From: Macrosoma leucophasiata
Lineage: Eukaryota > Arthropoda > Insecta > Lepidoptera > Hedylidae
DNA: 64,000 nt
Assembly (NCBI GenBank): GCA_036365455.1
Contig: JAWQUS010000002.1
Coordinates: 6,076,001-6,140,000 of the forward strand
Reading direction: 5' to 3'
Part shown: positions 20,413 through 30,150 of the stretch, in pieces
Position numbering within the stretch: position 1 is the first letter of the stretch
Layout of the letters: each line of letters starts with the position of its first letter
Made by a program: the position numbers and the translations under genes
The notes under the pieces: model-generated
What the model was told of the DNA's origin: nothing
Database searches by the model: none
Seen by the model: only the letters and a program-made list of their open reading frames with translations

Positions 20413-20980
20413 TACTTATGACAGCCCATATGGTCGTGAATAATGTGGCAAAAATATGACAGTAGATTTCTTATTGTTCTTAGCTGCTGCTTGTGGGATT
20501 AAAGTATAATTACCTGATATGACTACGAATGTACATGTACAGGGTCTTTGGTATCCTTGTACTAGTAACCGTCTTAAAAGCAACTTCTGAAAGCTGTAGA
20601 ACAAGCAACATTAGCTTTAAACGTGTATCATAATTTTATTAAATCCGTGCAGAAGTTTCCGATGAGGATGCCAATCACTAAAATTGTATATTCAATCTTT
20701 TTTCCAAACCATTTTAGCATTTTTCCTAATCCTTCCATTTCTTCTTATCACATACAACCCTTGATTTTACGTCTTTATTTATGTGACCCATCAATTCATC
20801 AATCCCTTTCCTTGCCTTATTTTTACATACATCAATAGATTTCATGGTTAGTCTTTTTTACGCCATATTTTATTCTCCGTAAGCATCACAGGAATAGCAA
20901 CGTTTTTACATTGAAATCTTTAGTTTCATGTCTATTTTCATAGGCTATAGTATTAGATCAACACGTTCGTTTTCTTTAAA
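20413..20980. other. Nothing recognised
   Basis: AT-rich, no supported feature. Confidence 0.4.
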
Positions 20981-20982
20981 CT

Positions 20983-21046
20983 GTGGTATTACTTACCATC
21001 AGTGTGAACTGTTTGCTTGTTTGCCACTTCGTGACATACAAAAGTA
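20983..21046 (+). mobile_element. SINE family 1 or LINE 3' tail
   Basis: ATTACTTACCATCAGTGTGAACTG with GCTTGTTTGCCACTTCGTGA is the tail shared by SINE family 1 and CR1-like LINEs. Confidence 0.4.
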
Positions 21047-21094
21047 AATTAAATTATTACTGTCTAATTGCTTTTGTAGATAAGTACACATTAT

Positions 21095-21480
21095 ATGATG
21101 TATACTGACAGGCTCGAACATGTGAGCCTGCGCAGAGACATTGGAAGTCTGTGCGGCGTGTTATACCGTCTCTACAATGGTGAGTGCTCTGTCGAACTGT
21201 TCGACATGGTGCCACCGTCTCTTTTCCTACACCGTACTACCCGCCAAAGAGAGAAGTTTCACCCTCAGCGACTGGACTGGAACGAACTTCCCTCTGAGGT
21301 GTTCCTTCGATGCTACAATATGGGGTTCTTCAAAAAAGAGCCCTTCAGGGCTGGCAGCGCGTTAGCAACTCCCCTGGTGTTGCAAATGTTCATAGGCGAC
21401 GGTGACCACCTTCCATCAGGTGACCACTTTCCATCAGTTGGCCCGTCTGCTTGTCTGTCAATTTAATGAAATAAAAAAAT
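21095..21480 (+). pseudogene. CR1/Jockey-like LINE C-terminus with 3' end
   Basis: An open frame to 21466 reads LYRLYNGECSVELFDMVPPS, then RTTRQREKFHPQRLDWNELP, then FKKEPFR. This is the C-terminal pattern of lepidopteran non-LTR polyproteins (LYRxYxGECSEELF...RTTR...WNELP...FK). The stretch between HPQRLD and WNELP is shorter than I would expect, pointing to an internal deletion. The 3' UTR has CATCAGGTGACCACTTTCCA, GTCTGCTTGTCTGTC and ends with an A-run. RT and endonuclease domains are absent (5' truncation). Confidence 0.75.
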
Positions 21481-21599
21481 GTATATTAAAAGTTGAAGTA
21501 GAGACCAATCAATATATTTTTTATAGTATTGTCTCGCTACTGGATTATTTGTTATTTTTTTCACAATGTGGACAAAAAAGGTGATGAGCTAACTGTAAT

Positions 21600-22165
21600 G
21601 GAAGGTGGTTACCATCCGTTATTTATGAATATTGTCACCCGATGTTGCAAATGCAAATAACTACATTCTTTTTTTTATTACCTCTAAACCGTATCTACTA
21701 CAAAAATAATGTCTACCAATTACACAGTCAAAGTAATTATACCTCAAACCTATCTACAAAGGTCATCCAAATATATTCTGACCACTTGTCTTCTCTCTAA
21801 CACTTCAAAGGACACTTAACAGGTGTGAATCTCTCGGTATCTCAATTTATGTGAAATAAATTAAATTAAACCTCTCCAAAGACATTCAAGCCATTTCAAA
21901 TATAAATTATGTACATGTTAATCTAGATCGGCTTGGTTTCACACACACAGCGATTAAAGGCTCGTTGTGACGCGTCATCCATTATTATTTATTCAATGAT
22001 CGGCGCATTGGGTTGAATGGAATTTAATATGTTTGATTCAACTCATTAAGTTCACATGATTAAGCTGGTCTGATTATAAATTGATATACGATGTTTTGCA
22101 GATGATACATAACGTGTCCACGATCGATTTTTTTAATGATTTAATTTTATATTTAATTAAATTTT
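21600..22165. other. Nothing recognised
   Basis: AT-rich, no supported feature. Confidence 0.4.
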
Positions 22166-22171
22166 TGACAG

Positions 22172-22250
22172 ACAAGCAGACGGGTCACTTGATGGAAAGT
22201 GGTCACCGTCGCCCATAAACATTAGCAACACCAGGGGTGTTACAAATTTC
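22172..22250 (-). mobile_element. CR1-like LINE 3' end fragment
   Basis: Minus-strand CACCCCTGGTGTTGCTAATG and GGTGACCACTTTCCATCAAG, then GACCCGTCTGCTTGTCTGTC, match the 3' end of the 21.1-kb LINE. Confidence 0.65.
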
Positions 22251-22263
22251 ATGTGTTTTGTTG

Positions 22264-22500
22264 TCTAAATTAAAAATAAACTGCTGTTCGTTAGTCTCGC
22301 TAGAACTCGAGAACGGCTGGATTGATTGGAAATTTTGGTTTTGAATTATTTTTGGAAGTCCAAGGAAGATTAAAAAAGTGAGAAAACATGAATAAATTGT
22401 AAAAAAAAAATTGTCAAAACAACAACTTCACTTTGCTTTACAAATAGCTCCTACCTATTATTTTCTTCTAAGGTGGTACGAAGTTTTCCGGGTCAGTTAG
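22264..22500 (+). mobile_element. Helitron-like non-autonomous element
   Basis: Starts TCTAAATTAAAAATAAACTG and ends TACGAAGTTTTCCGGGTCAG with TTAG before T, a one-base variant of the Helitron 3' CTAG-T. The inner part ACTCGAGAACGGCTGGATTG is common in lepidopteran Helitron-like repeats as I recall them. No coding capacity. Confidence 0.5.
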
Positions 22501-22504
22501 TAAA

Positions 22505-23360
22505 TGATATAAGTGCATTGCTGATTCATAAACATCGCTACATCGGCAGAGAATAATGTAATAATACTAACATCGGTTATCGCGTGCTGCGGGATTTCCC
22601 CGTTTAACCCCTCATGCTCGAACATGAGAACCTGTCACTTTTTGACACCGACCTGTCATGGATCATATTTCACATTTCTGAACTTCCGATTGGTAGTAAA
22701 CACTTATGATTTCAGATTAATGCGCGTAAAGAATTTTTTTGAGCAGGATAATTTTATAGATCCGATTACTTTTTTTTGATACTTATTTTGACCGATTATC
22801 TTTTTGTTTTCTTCCGATAGGAAGTTTAGAAATGTGAAAATTATTTATGATAAATAAATACACAAACATTTGTTTCTTTGAGAGAAATCTTTACCTTTCA
22901 TAAGGCCTCGCCAAGGCACGCTACGCCACTGCCATAATGTCAAGAAGCAGCAAGTTCTTAATAATTCTTAATTAAAAAAAAATACCTTACAAAATATAAT
23001 GTCATTCTGTTTAATTAGGCTGAAAAAAATGTTTTAAAAACAGAACATCCACTGATAGAGATTAAAATGTATGAAATTAAAATGGCTGCGTTCTTTTTAT
23101 GTACGATTTTTATCAAACGCAAGTTTTTTGGGAGTTTGATTCACAAATGTGATTAGTATTTTGAAATCTGTAAGTATAATGAAGACACGCAACCCTCGTC
23201 CCTTACATAAAAATTGCACTTTTTGAAGATATGTCTTGGTGCAGTATTTTGACAGGTCAAACTTAACATTGTTCTTTGTTTAGTGTATTGGTACTTATAT
23301 AACTCTACTAGAATTACGCCAGACTTCTTATGCGGTAATATTTTCAATAAAACATGTTGA
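22505..23360. other. Nothing recognised
   Basis: No supported feature. Confidence 0.4.
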
Positions 23361-23364
23361 AAAC

Positions 23365-23758
23365 TGAAGCGCGCATGGCCCGGCGGCTGGTGAAGATCAT
23401 AAGCGATCTACTCGGTTAAGCACTACGGGCGCGGTTGGGTAGTGAGATGGGTGACCGCTAGTGCCAAATTAAATGCGCATTTCCGTGCTTCGGAGGGCAC
23501 GTTAAGCCGTCGGTCCCGGTTGCTATCGATAGATAGCAGTCGTTAAACCTTGTCGGAAGCCTTATGGGCAGTTTGAAAACATCCGTCAGCGGGTTGGCCA
23601 CTAACCCCAACACCTCTACCAATCCGCATTGGAGCAGCGAGGTGGAGGTAGTGGTAAGGTCGAGGTGGTGGTAAGCTCCAGGCCTCCCCCCAAAAAAGGG
23701 AAGAGACTCGTGCCCAGCAGTGGGATGTATAATGGATTGACATTATTATTATATTATT
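23365..23758 (+). mobile_element. SINE family 4 (5S rRNA-derived), full length
   Basis: Positions about 23398-23452 reproduce the internal promoter region of 5S rRNA: CTCGGTTAAGCACTACGGGC, then GCGGTTGGGTAGTGAGATGG and GTGACCGC. The body continues with CCGTGCTTCGGAGGGCACGT and AGCCGTCGGTCCCGGTTGCT. The 3' end has GTGCCCAGCAGTGGGATGTA and an (ATT)n tail. It is bounded by the 11-bp TSD ATGTTGAAAAC (23354-23364 and 23759-23769). This is a SINE of the 5S class (SINE3-like), not a 5S gene. Confidence 0.9.
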
Positions 23759-24039
23759 ATGTTGAAAACCTTCTCCATTGTAAGTTCCTATCGATTTATT
23801 TTCGTTGAATAGTCAACAACATTTAATAAAAATGTAACTGGAAAATCCGGGAACGGCCGTGAACTTCCGTGACCTCTGTGAAAGAACCTTCAGATCCCAA
23901 TTCTCGTCGAAGATCAGTCAATGGCCATTCAATAAACGTTCTTTGGTTCGCCGAACAATAAACCACGTCCGCTTAATTTTCGGTTCCGAATCTTTAATAA
24001 AATTCAGACTGGACGGTCAAGCTTTTGTTTAATTTCCGG

Positions 24040-24166
24040 TGGCTAGGGTTATCACTTAATTTTATTGAAGTTATACAACTTTTGGCACGATTGGCAAAAA
24101 TTATGAGAGTGAATTTTACGAGGCGCGCGCACACCGATAGATAAAAGCAACAGTCTGAAGTTAGTT
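24040..24166 (-). mobile_element. Single-unit copy of the 613-890 element
   Basis: On the minus strand: AACTAACTTCAGACTGTTGC, TTTTATCTATCGGTGTGCGC, then CCAATCGTGCCAAAAG. Only one 35-bp unit is present. Confidence 0.55.
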
Positions 24167-24285
24167 GCTAAACATCTATGATATGTTTATTAGTTTGTGT
24201 ACATTTCAAAAACCAACACTGGACAAGGACAAAAAATCAAAAGCCAGCTTTCAAATGAGCAACACTAAAATCAAATATTAAGTAC

Positions 24286-24329
24286 TTTTCAACATACCTA
24301 TAAGCACTAGCTTATAGGTATGTTGAAAA
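24286..24329. repeat. Perfect 20-bp-arm hairpin, 4-nt loop
   Basis: TTTTCAACATACCTATAAGC, ACTA, then its exact reverse complement. Confidence 0.95.
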
Positions 24330-24452
24330 AGCAATCACTAGATACGAATCTCCTCTTTTGTTAACATGAATACTATTATGCAAAAGTTTTATAAAAACAA
24401 TAAATCATAACATGAGCATTGGATATTATTATCATCTAATGTTACACACTTA

Positions 24453-24575
24453 CCCCCTTATTTATAAACGTACTTTAGGTACGTTTTAGCTTTAGAATGC
24501 TTTGTCTTTATCAGTTGCATTGTCAAATGTGCAGGATAGAAAAAGACAAAGGAGAGATTAGCAACATGATTAAGG
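24453..24575 (+). mobile_element. TTAA-type MITE, 3' end altered
   Basis: Starts CCCCCTTATTTATAAACGTA and runs through GCTTTGTCTTTATCAGTTGC and TGTGCAGGATAGAAAAAGAC like the 40.8-kb copy. The right TIR is missing. Confidence 0.65.
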
Positions 24576-24756
24576 CGGTTAGTTTTTTTTACACTATAGC
24601 TTTTACCAAAACACCTTCTTCCACGTAAATAATAAAATCATACCAGTTATTTTACTTCAAAATTTATGTATTCACCAAACCTTTTATTAGTGAACTGTTT
24701 GTTATTTCAGCATTAAAACAATAAAAATTGATCCATAATTTGAAAATCCTACAAAT

Positions 24757-26215
24757 GCATAATGGTAAACTTGAGGGTAGTAGTAAAGTGTGGGATCAGG
24801 GACAGTCGAGGGACAAAATTAAATTGTCGGTCACCGAGATTTCAGCATTGCAAATACGAGCAGTCATTGCGGTTCGCTGCTCTAATGGGGGACATGATTG
24901 AGGTCTGTGCATACTATATGAGGATGAATAAACATAAGAATTACCCCATTAGAGGCCTTTGTTGACACTAAACGATGTCACTTCATTTTAGTTCACATTA
25001 TCAATATTGGAGGATTTACTCAACGTACGAAATTATGTCAGAGGTTATATTATAAAATGTTTACTCGTATCTGTTTGCATACATTTTAAAACACATTTTA
25101 TGCTTTCTGCCATTTTTATACTGTCAGTAACAGTCTTATACTAAAAATCAAACTATTTTAAAACCAGTTATTTTTTGTCCATGAAATTTGAATAACATAA
25201 ATTTTTGACTTATGGTTTAATTTATTTTTCATTATTTCAGTTACCTATAAAAATATGTTTAAAGATAATTGCAAATCTCAGTTTTTCTGAAAACCCAACA
25301 AAATAATGTGTAATGGTAAACTTGAAGGTAGTCGTAAAGTGCGGGATCGGGGTCAATCGAGAGACAAAATGTCGGTCACCGAGATTTCAGAATTGCAAAT
25401 ACGAGTGGTCATTGTGGTCCGCTGCTCTAATGGTCCATGATTGAAATCTCTGCATACTAGATGAGGTTGAATAAACATAAGAATTACCTAATTAGAGGCC
25501 TTTGTGGGTACTAAACGATGTCACTTTATTTAAGTTCACATTATGAATATTGTACGATTTACTCAACGTACGAAATGATGTCAAAGGTAATAAAACAAAA
25601 ATATGTATCTCGATACCCGTATCTGTACGCATATATTTTAATAAGTACATTATAAGTTTTCTACCATTTTAATGCTGTCAGTAACAGTCTTCACTAAAAA
25701 TCAAACTATTTTTAAATCTGTTATTTTATGTCCATGAAATTTAAATAACATAATTTCTAGACTAATATTGTACGATTTACTCAACGTACGAAATGATGTC
25801 AAAGGTAATAAAACAAAAATATGTATCTCGATACCCGTATCTGTACGCATATATTTTAATAGGTACATTATAAGCTTTCTACCATTTTAATGCTGTCAGT
25901 AACAGTCTTCACTAAAAATCAAACTATTTTTAAATCTGTTATTTTATGTCCATGAAATTTAAATAACATAATTTCTAGACTAATGGTTGAATTTATTTTT
26001 TATTATTACTGTTATAAAAAGTAAAAAGATTATCCCAAATCTCAGTAACTCTGAAAACCCTACAAAATAATGTGTAATGGTAAACCTGAGGGTAGTCGTA
26101 AAGTGCGGGATCGGGGACAATCGAGGGACAAAATGTCGGTCATCGAGATTTCAGCATTGCAAATGCGAGTAGTCATTGTGATCCGCTGCCGTAGTGGAGG
26201 ACATGATGTATATAT
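24757..26215 (+). repeat. ~550-bp tandem repeat, about 2.5 units
   Basis: Units begin at about 24760, 25312 and 26070, each with AATGGTAAAC(T/C)TGA(G/A)GGTAG, then GTCGGTCA(C/T)CGAGATTTCA. The first two also share GTCAGTAACAGTCTT later in the unit. The third is truncated near 26215. The middle unit contains an extra 218-bp tandem duplication (25546-25763 and 25764-25981), almost identical, and so younger than the unit array. Unit 1 carries a 67-codon open frame that is broken in the others, so it is not treated as a gene. Confidence 0.85.
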
Positions 26216-26415
26216 GACACTGAATTAAGCTGAAAATTGAACTATTATGAGACTTCAGTTGATACATAATTCATCTGTTGCCTTTACTTGTAACTTTTAT
26301 ATATTCATTGATTTATTTCTTTTAACATAGATTTTAATATATTCAACTCTTTGTTATTTGGAAGAATTTTGAAAACGAAAACCTTAGTTCCGCAATCACG
26401 CAACTATTTATCTAT
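26216..26415. other. Nothing recognised
   Basis: AT-rich, no supported feature. Confidence 0.4.
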
Positions 26416-26462
26416 TGTGCCTACGCCCTCGAGTTCCTACACTGGAACTTTACCACCAGTAA
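26416..26462 (-). mobile_element. SINE family 1 head fragment
   Basis: Minus-strand ACTGGTGGTAAAGTTCCAGT then GTAGGAACTCGAGGGCGTAG; only the head remains. Confidence 0.55.
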
Positions 26463-26746
26463 AAAAAAGTCCTTTGTATATTCGTTGGTGAAAAAATGCG
26501 ACTTTTGTACCTAATGAAGTCCAAAATTCGTATAGTAAGCAATTCTAATAAGACCAAACATTTCGATAACATGCAAATCCGTCACGTATTCGCTTACCTA
26601 TTCGAAACGACGTGCTCTAAAAAGAATAAAAAAAACCACGTCGGTGCATCCAACTTATTGCAAATACCCTCACGTCACGAGTTGTGCTTCAAAATTTAAT
26701 GTTAGCTAAACGTACGTGGACTATTCTATAAAATACACATAATTTT

Positions 26747-26945
26747 TGACCTGACCACGTCTTAAATTAGGTTGCGGCTCGGAGTCACTCATGAAAAAGT
26801 GTAACGCCCGGTAACGTAACGATAAGTGACCGAACGAGAAAGAGGCCTGCCGGACCGGCGAATGCCTTTCTACCGAGAAAAAGACGTTGTCACGTAAAAT
26901 CTTCGCCCGTAAAACCGACTTGACAGCAACCAGTTTTTAGATCAA
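26747..26945 (+). mobile_element. Copy of the conserved 190-bp core (5475-5775 element)
   Basis: Carries AATTAGGTTGCGGCTCGGAG, AAAGTGTAACGCCCGGTAAC, GGCCTGCCGGACCGGCGAAT and AAGACGTTGTCACGT. The outer 19-bp TIRs of the 5.5-kb copy are not present. Confidence 0.65.
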
Positions 26946-26949
26946 TACT

Positions 26950-27165
26950 GTATCCGATGATTTTTTTTTCTACGCGTATACCTTCGATCGTATTGGCATA
27001 CGCGTTTACATGCGCGCTACATTAAGCGCTTATTTTAGTCGGTACGCTCCATCGATTTCTCAACCTTCTGTTGTCGCTGGTACGCTCGAACCGGTAGTGG
27101 TGAATGGAGATGTCTCTCGCGGCTTGCGCTTATTTGAGCTCATAAGCGCATCTACCATAGACTAA
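26950..27165. other. CpG-containing stretch, unassigned
   Basis: Contains ACGCGTTTACATGCGCGCTA and other CpGs. It is interrupted by the LINE that follows. No gene supported. Confidence 0.35.
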
Positions 27166-27872
27166 TATATAATAATAATACTCTTTATTGTACACTCAAC
27201 AGAATCACAAAACAAAAATAATACATGGACAGTAAATACAACGGGCGGCCTTATCGCTGCCAGCGATTTTTTCCAGGCAACCATAATTTAACAGAAATGC
27301 GCTTAGGAAGAAGTAGGGGTGTACAAATTAAAGCTAAGAAAATAAAAAAATAATAATAAGTACATGCTAAAATTAAACAGTGTGTGACATGACAATGATA
27401 GAATACCGATGAAGGGAAAAATACATAATAAGAAAATAAATACAGTGACAACAGTTGAGGCAAAATTAATCAAAAGATAGATAGTGGTCCCTGACCAGGG
27501 ACTTAAATGATGTTAAAGTTTGGGCACTCCTTATTAATAATGGTAGTGCATTCCACAAATTAACTGCTTGGACTGTAAATGACTTTTTATAATAATCACT
27601 AGAATGGGTAGGGATTTCAAGCATATAATTAAATGACGAGCGTAAGGTATAAGAGTTAATTAGATGCAGAAATTTAAAACGATCTTTTAAATAAGAAGGA
27701 GTTTGACCATTGAATAAAATACCAAAGAGAAGAGATAACACATGAGCATTCCGGCGAAGAGAGATTGGGAGCCATTTGAGCTGTTTTCGATATTCGGAGA
27801 CATGGTCGTATTTGCGCAAGCCAAATACGAATCTTATGCATAAATTCTGGAGACGCTCTAATTTATTCAGTT
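27166..27872 (-). pseudogene. CR1/Jockey-like LINE, 5'-truncated, C-terminus and 3' UTR
   Basis: A minus-strand frame of 117 codons (27819 to 27466) reads LKWLPISLRRNAHVLSLLFG, then GQTPSYLKDRF, then FTVQAVNLWNALPLLIRSAQ and SFKSLVRDHYL. This is the conserved C-terminal block of CR1/Jockey-type ORF2 proteins (LPxxxRRxxH...P.YL...aVxLWNxLP..IR...SFK). The stop is followed by about 300 bp of 3' UTR ending GTGTACAATAAAGAGTATTA with an (ATT)n tail. The reverse transcriptase and endonuclease are missing. Confidence 0.8.
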
Positions 27873-27874
27873 GC

Positions 27875-28329
27875 TCTTTATATTATTTATTTATTTTTTC
27901 AGTTGTTATATATAATACTGGGTCTACGCGCGTACGAGTTACTCAAAAGGCGCGCTTATACGTACCAACATGGGCTATCAAAATCGCGTATAAAATTTGC
28001 TTGTCTGAAACCGCTCATAAGTAATGAAATCATATAGGTATCTAATAAGTATACATATCACACTAATATTAATTGTAAGTGGATGATATAGCTTATAGAA
28101 ATTGAATGGGAGCTTGCGATCTCAATGTCTTGTCTTACTACAACTCATAATTAGAAATTAATACAGTTTTAGAATATTGCGGGAAATATCTGTTAAAACG
28201 TTATGTTTGTGTGTGTGTATAGTGCTAATGTGGTGGATACCAATCTTTACAAATAAATAAAATTGGAGTGTCTGTTTGTAATATAAAAATAACCGCTTTT
28301 TACTAAATGCATATGTATGTTTACACGGT
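27875..28329. other. Nothing recognised
   Basis: Short CpG-containing patch at about 27928-27985, otherwise AT-rich. No supported gene. Confidence 0.35.
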
Positions 28330-28500
28330 ACATATACCAAAACAATTTTTTTTACAATTTTTGTCTGTCTGTCTGTTTGGCGGGGCTAATCTTGGGAACG
28401 ACTGGACCGAATTTGACGGGACTTTCACTAGCAGATAGCTGATGTAATAAGGAGTAACTAAGGCTACTTTTATACTAGCTGCGCCCACGACTTCGTCCGG
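28330..28500. mobile_element. Fragments of Helitron-like repeats
   Basis: 28356-28460 has TGTCTGTCTGTCTGTTTGGC, then GACGGGACTTTCACTAGCAG, a common lepidopteran repeat motif. At 28473-28500 the minus strand reads CGGACGAAGTCGTGGGCGCA followed by GCTAGT, a Helitron-like 3' end in the other orientation. Confidence 0.5.
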
Positions 28501-28504
28501 ATAG

Positions 28505-28904
28505 ATAGTAGAGATACTGGACAATCATAAATTCTCTAAAGTTTAGACTAATTTCACTGCGTTGCATAGTCGTTGCCTTTCCTACATTTTATAAATTTCC
28601 TTTCTAAGATCTACAGAGACAGAATAGTTATTTCATCGATAAAAATGTTCGTGTTAAACAATTTTGTGGACCGTTTATATTTTGCCCTGAGCGGATTCGC
28701 GTTCCATATGCAAAGCCAAATTGGTTTTCCCTTTGACTTTATGCCGTTGACGGTAAGCTTCACTTTTCCATTTTCAATTTTAAAGCCATCGTTTTCAGCA
28801 ATATCTGAAAGTTATCTAAAAGAGTGAAGGTACATCTGAACAGTTTCATTTAAAACTGCTCCCGAACATAGGTTATGGTTGTCTGCCTTCAAACGTTTTG
28901 TAAC
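28505..28904. other. Nothing recognised
   Basis: An 84-codon plus-strand open frame (28573-28827) shows no recognisable domain. Confidence 0.35.
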
Positions 28905-29146
28905 TTTTTTTTATGTTATGGAAGTGGCAAACAAGCATGCAGTTCACATTGATGTTAAGTGATGACTGCAGCCTGTAGACACTCACACAAAGACCAAGGT
29001 CAAAATGCAGATGCGTTACCACTCCCGAGGCCTAAGGTGTTATGCCTCTGTGCCGGGAATTACAGGGCCGTACATTACCACCTGACCGGAACACGACACT
29101 GCTGAAGACTACCATTAAGCGGCAAGTATATTAGGTAATGCAGTGC
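28905..29146 (-). mobile_element. SINE family 1, head missing
   Basis: Minus-strand copy from CTGCATTACCTAATATACTT to the A-rich tail. The first about 45 bp are missing. Confidence 0.75.
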
Positions 29147-29645
29147 TGCATTTTTTATTCTCGTATACAAAAATCGGATAAATCTTAAGAATTATCTACA
29201 TTTTCGAATTGGGGAATTATTTTCTGTATTGTACAATTTTTTTTTTCGCAATAACACATGGGAGTGAATTTTTGAAATACAAGAAAAAATTTTTTTTCTT
29301 TATTCTCTTTATGTAAATATACTTTTCATGTTGCGCTAAGACTCAATAGATATAGTTACAAAGAACACTGCCATTTTGTAGCAGATATTTAGGTCATGTG
29401 CTAATGCCTAGTGCTTCTTATAACCTATAGTACCTACACATAATGCAATCCCTGTCTAATAAACATCTATTTACATTAATTTAGAAAATCATACTTTTGA
29501 TTTTTGGGTTTTCACGAGTAACAATGTTTAAAATAAAATAATTTATACGGAATCATCTATAGCGTAATACTAAACTTTTAAACAACTCGATCACGCATGG
29601 AAAAAAAAGCGAGTAAATTGTCGGATTGACCTTTAAAAGCCTTTT
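29147..29645. other. T- and A-rich stretch, nothing recognised
   Basis: No supported feature. Confidence 0.4.
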
Positions 29646-29651
29646 ACTTAC

Positions 29652-29740
29652 CTACATGCATCTTAAACTTCACATTTCTCTCTTCCTGTAAATCTTCAGA
29701 AGACGGCTCCGTTGCCACGTTGAATGGTAACACTAATCTC
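29652..29740 (-). CDS. Candidate internal host exon
   Basis: On the minus strand an 89-nt segment is bounded by a good acceptor (ATTGTTTTCATAG before 29740) and a consensus donor (GTAG then GTAAGT, the GT at 29650-29651). The frame between them (one base, 29 codons, one base) is open and has ordinary protein composition: LVLPFNVATEPSSED followed by LQEERNVKFKMHV. No dispersed repeat overlaps it. The family is not recognised. A 5' extension through an upstream ATG (MICFHR) is also open. The gene, its other exons and its function are unknown. Confidence 0.3.
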
Positions 29741-29891
29741 CTATGAAAACAATAGATCATAACGTTTTCGCAGATTTTCGCGAGCTTCATACATTCTCTA
29801 CCCGTAAACACGGTAGCTGGAAAGCGACCGAAACGTCGGGCAAAAGAAGTTGAGAGTCATAGAGCAACACGGGCCACCTGCCGCGGCGGAC

Positions 29892-30136
29892 TGGAGGGGA
29901 GTAGCCATAGCGTTTATTACCGATGCAATACAGTCTGTCATTTTTTGCGGGGGGAAATGCGCGCGACACACACGCTCACTACAAAAATCGTCTATTACTA
30001 CGAAACTCACACTTAGACTTCAACAAAATACAGAAACAATTTCACGCACACATTTTAACATCTAGGCGGCAGGTATATGCTCATATGGGCTTGTACTTTG
30101 ACAGAGAGGAAAGCCTGCATATGGCTACTCCCCTCC
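29892..30136. mobile_element. Possible MITE with 17-bp perfect TIRs
   Basis: GGAGGGGAGTAGCCATA at 29892-29908 and its exact reverse complement at 30120-30136, 211 bp apart. No second copy was recognised in the window, so the element identity is tentative. Confidence 0.35.
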
Positions 30137-30150
30137 GGTGTTGTTCTATG

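Noticed and set aside
23398..23452. Functional 5S rRNA gene
   Set aside because: Only the internal promoter region resembles 5S. The unit has a TSD, a LINE-like tail and two further diverged copies, so it is a SINE.
24762..24965. 67-codon open frame in the 550-bp repeat
   Set aside because: It is broken by indels in the other units, so there is no sign of coding constraint.
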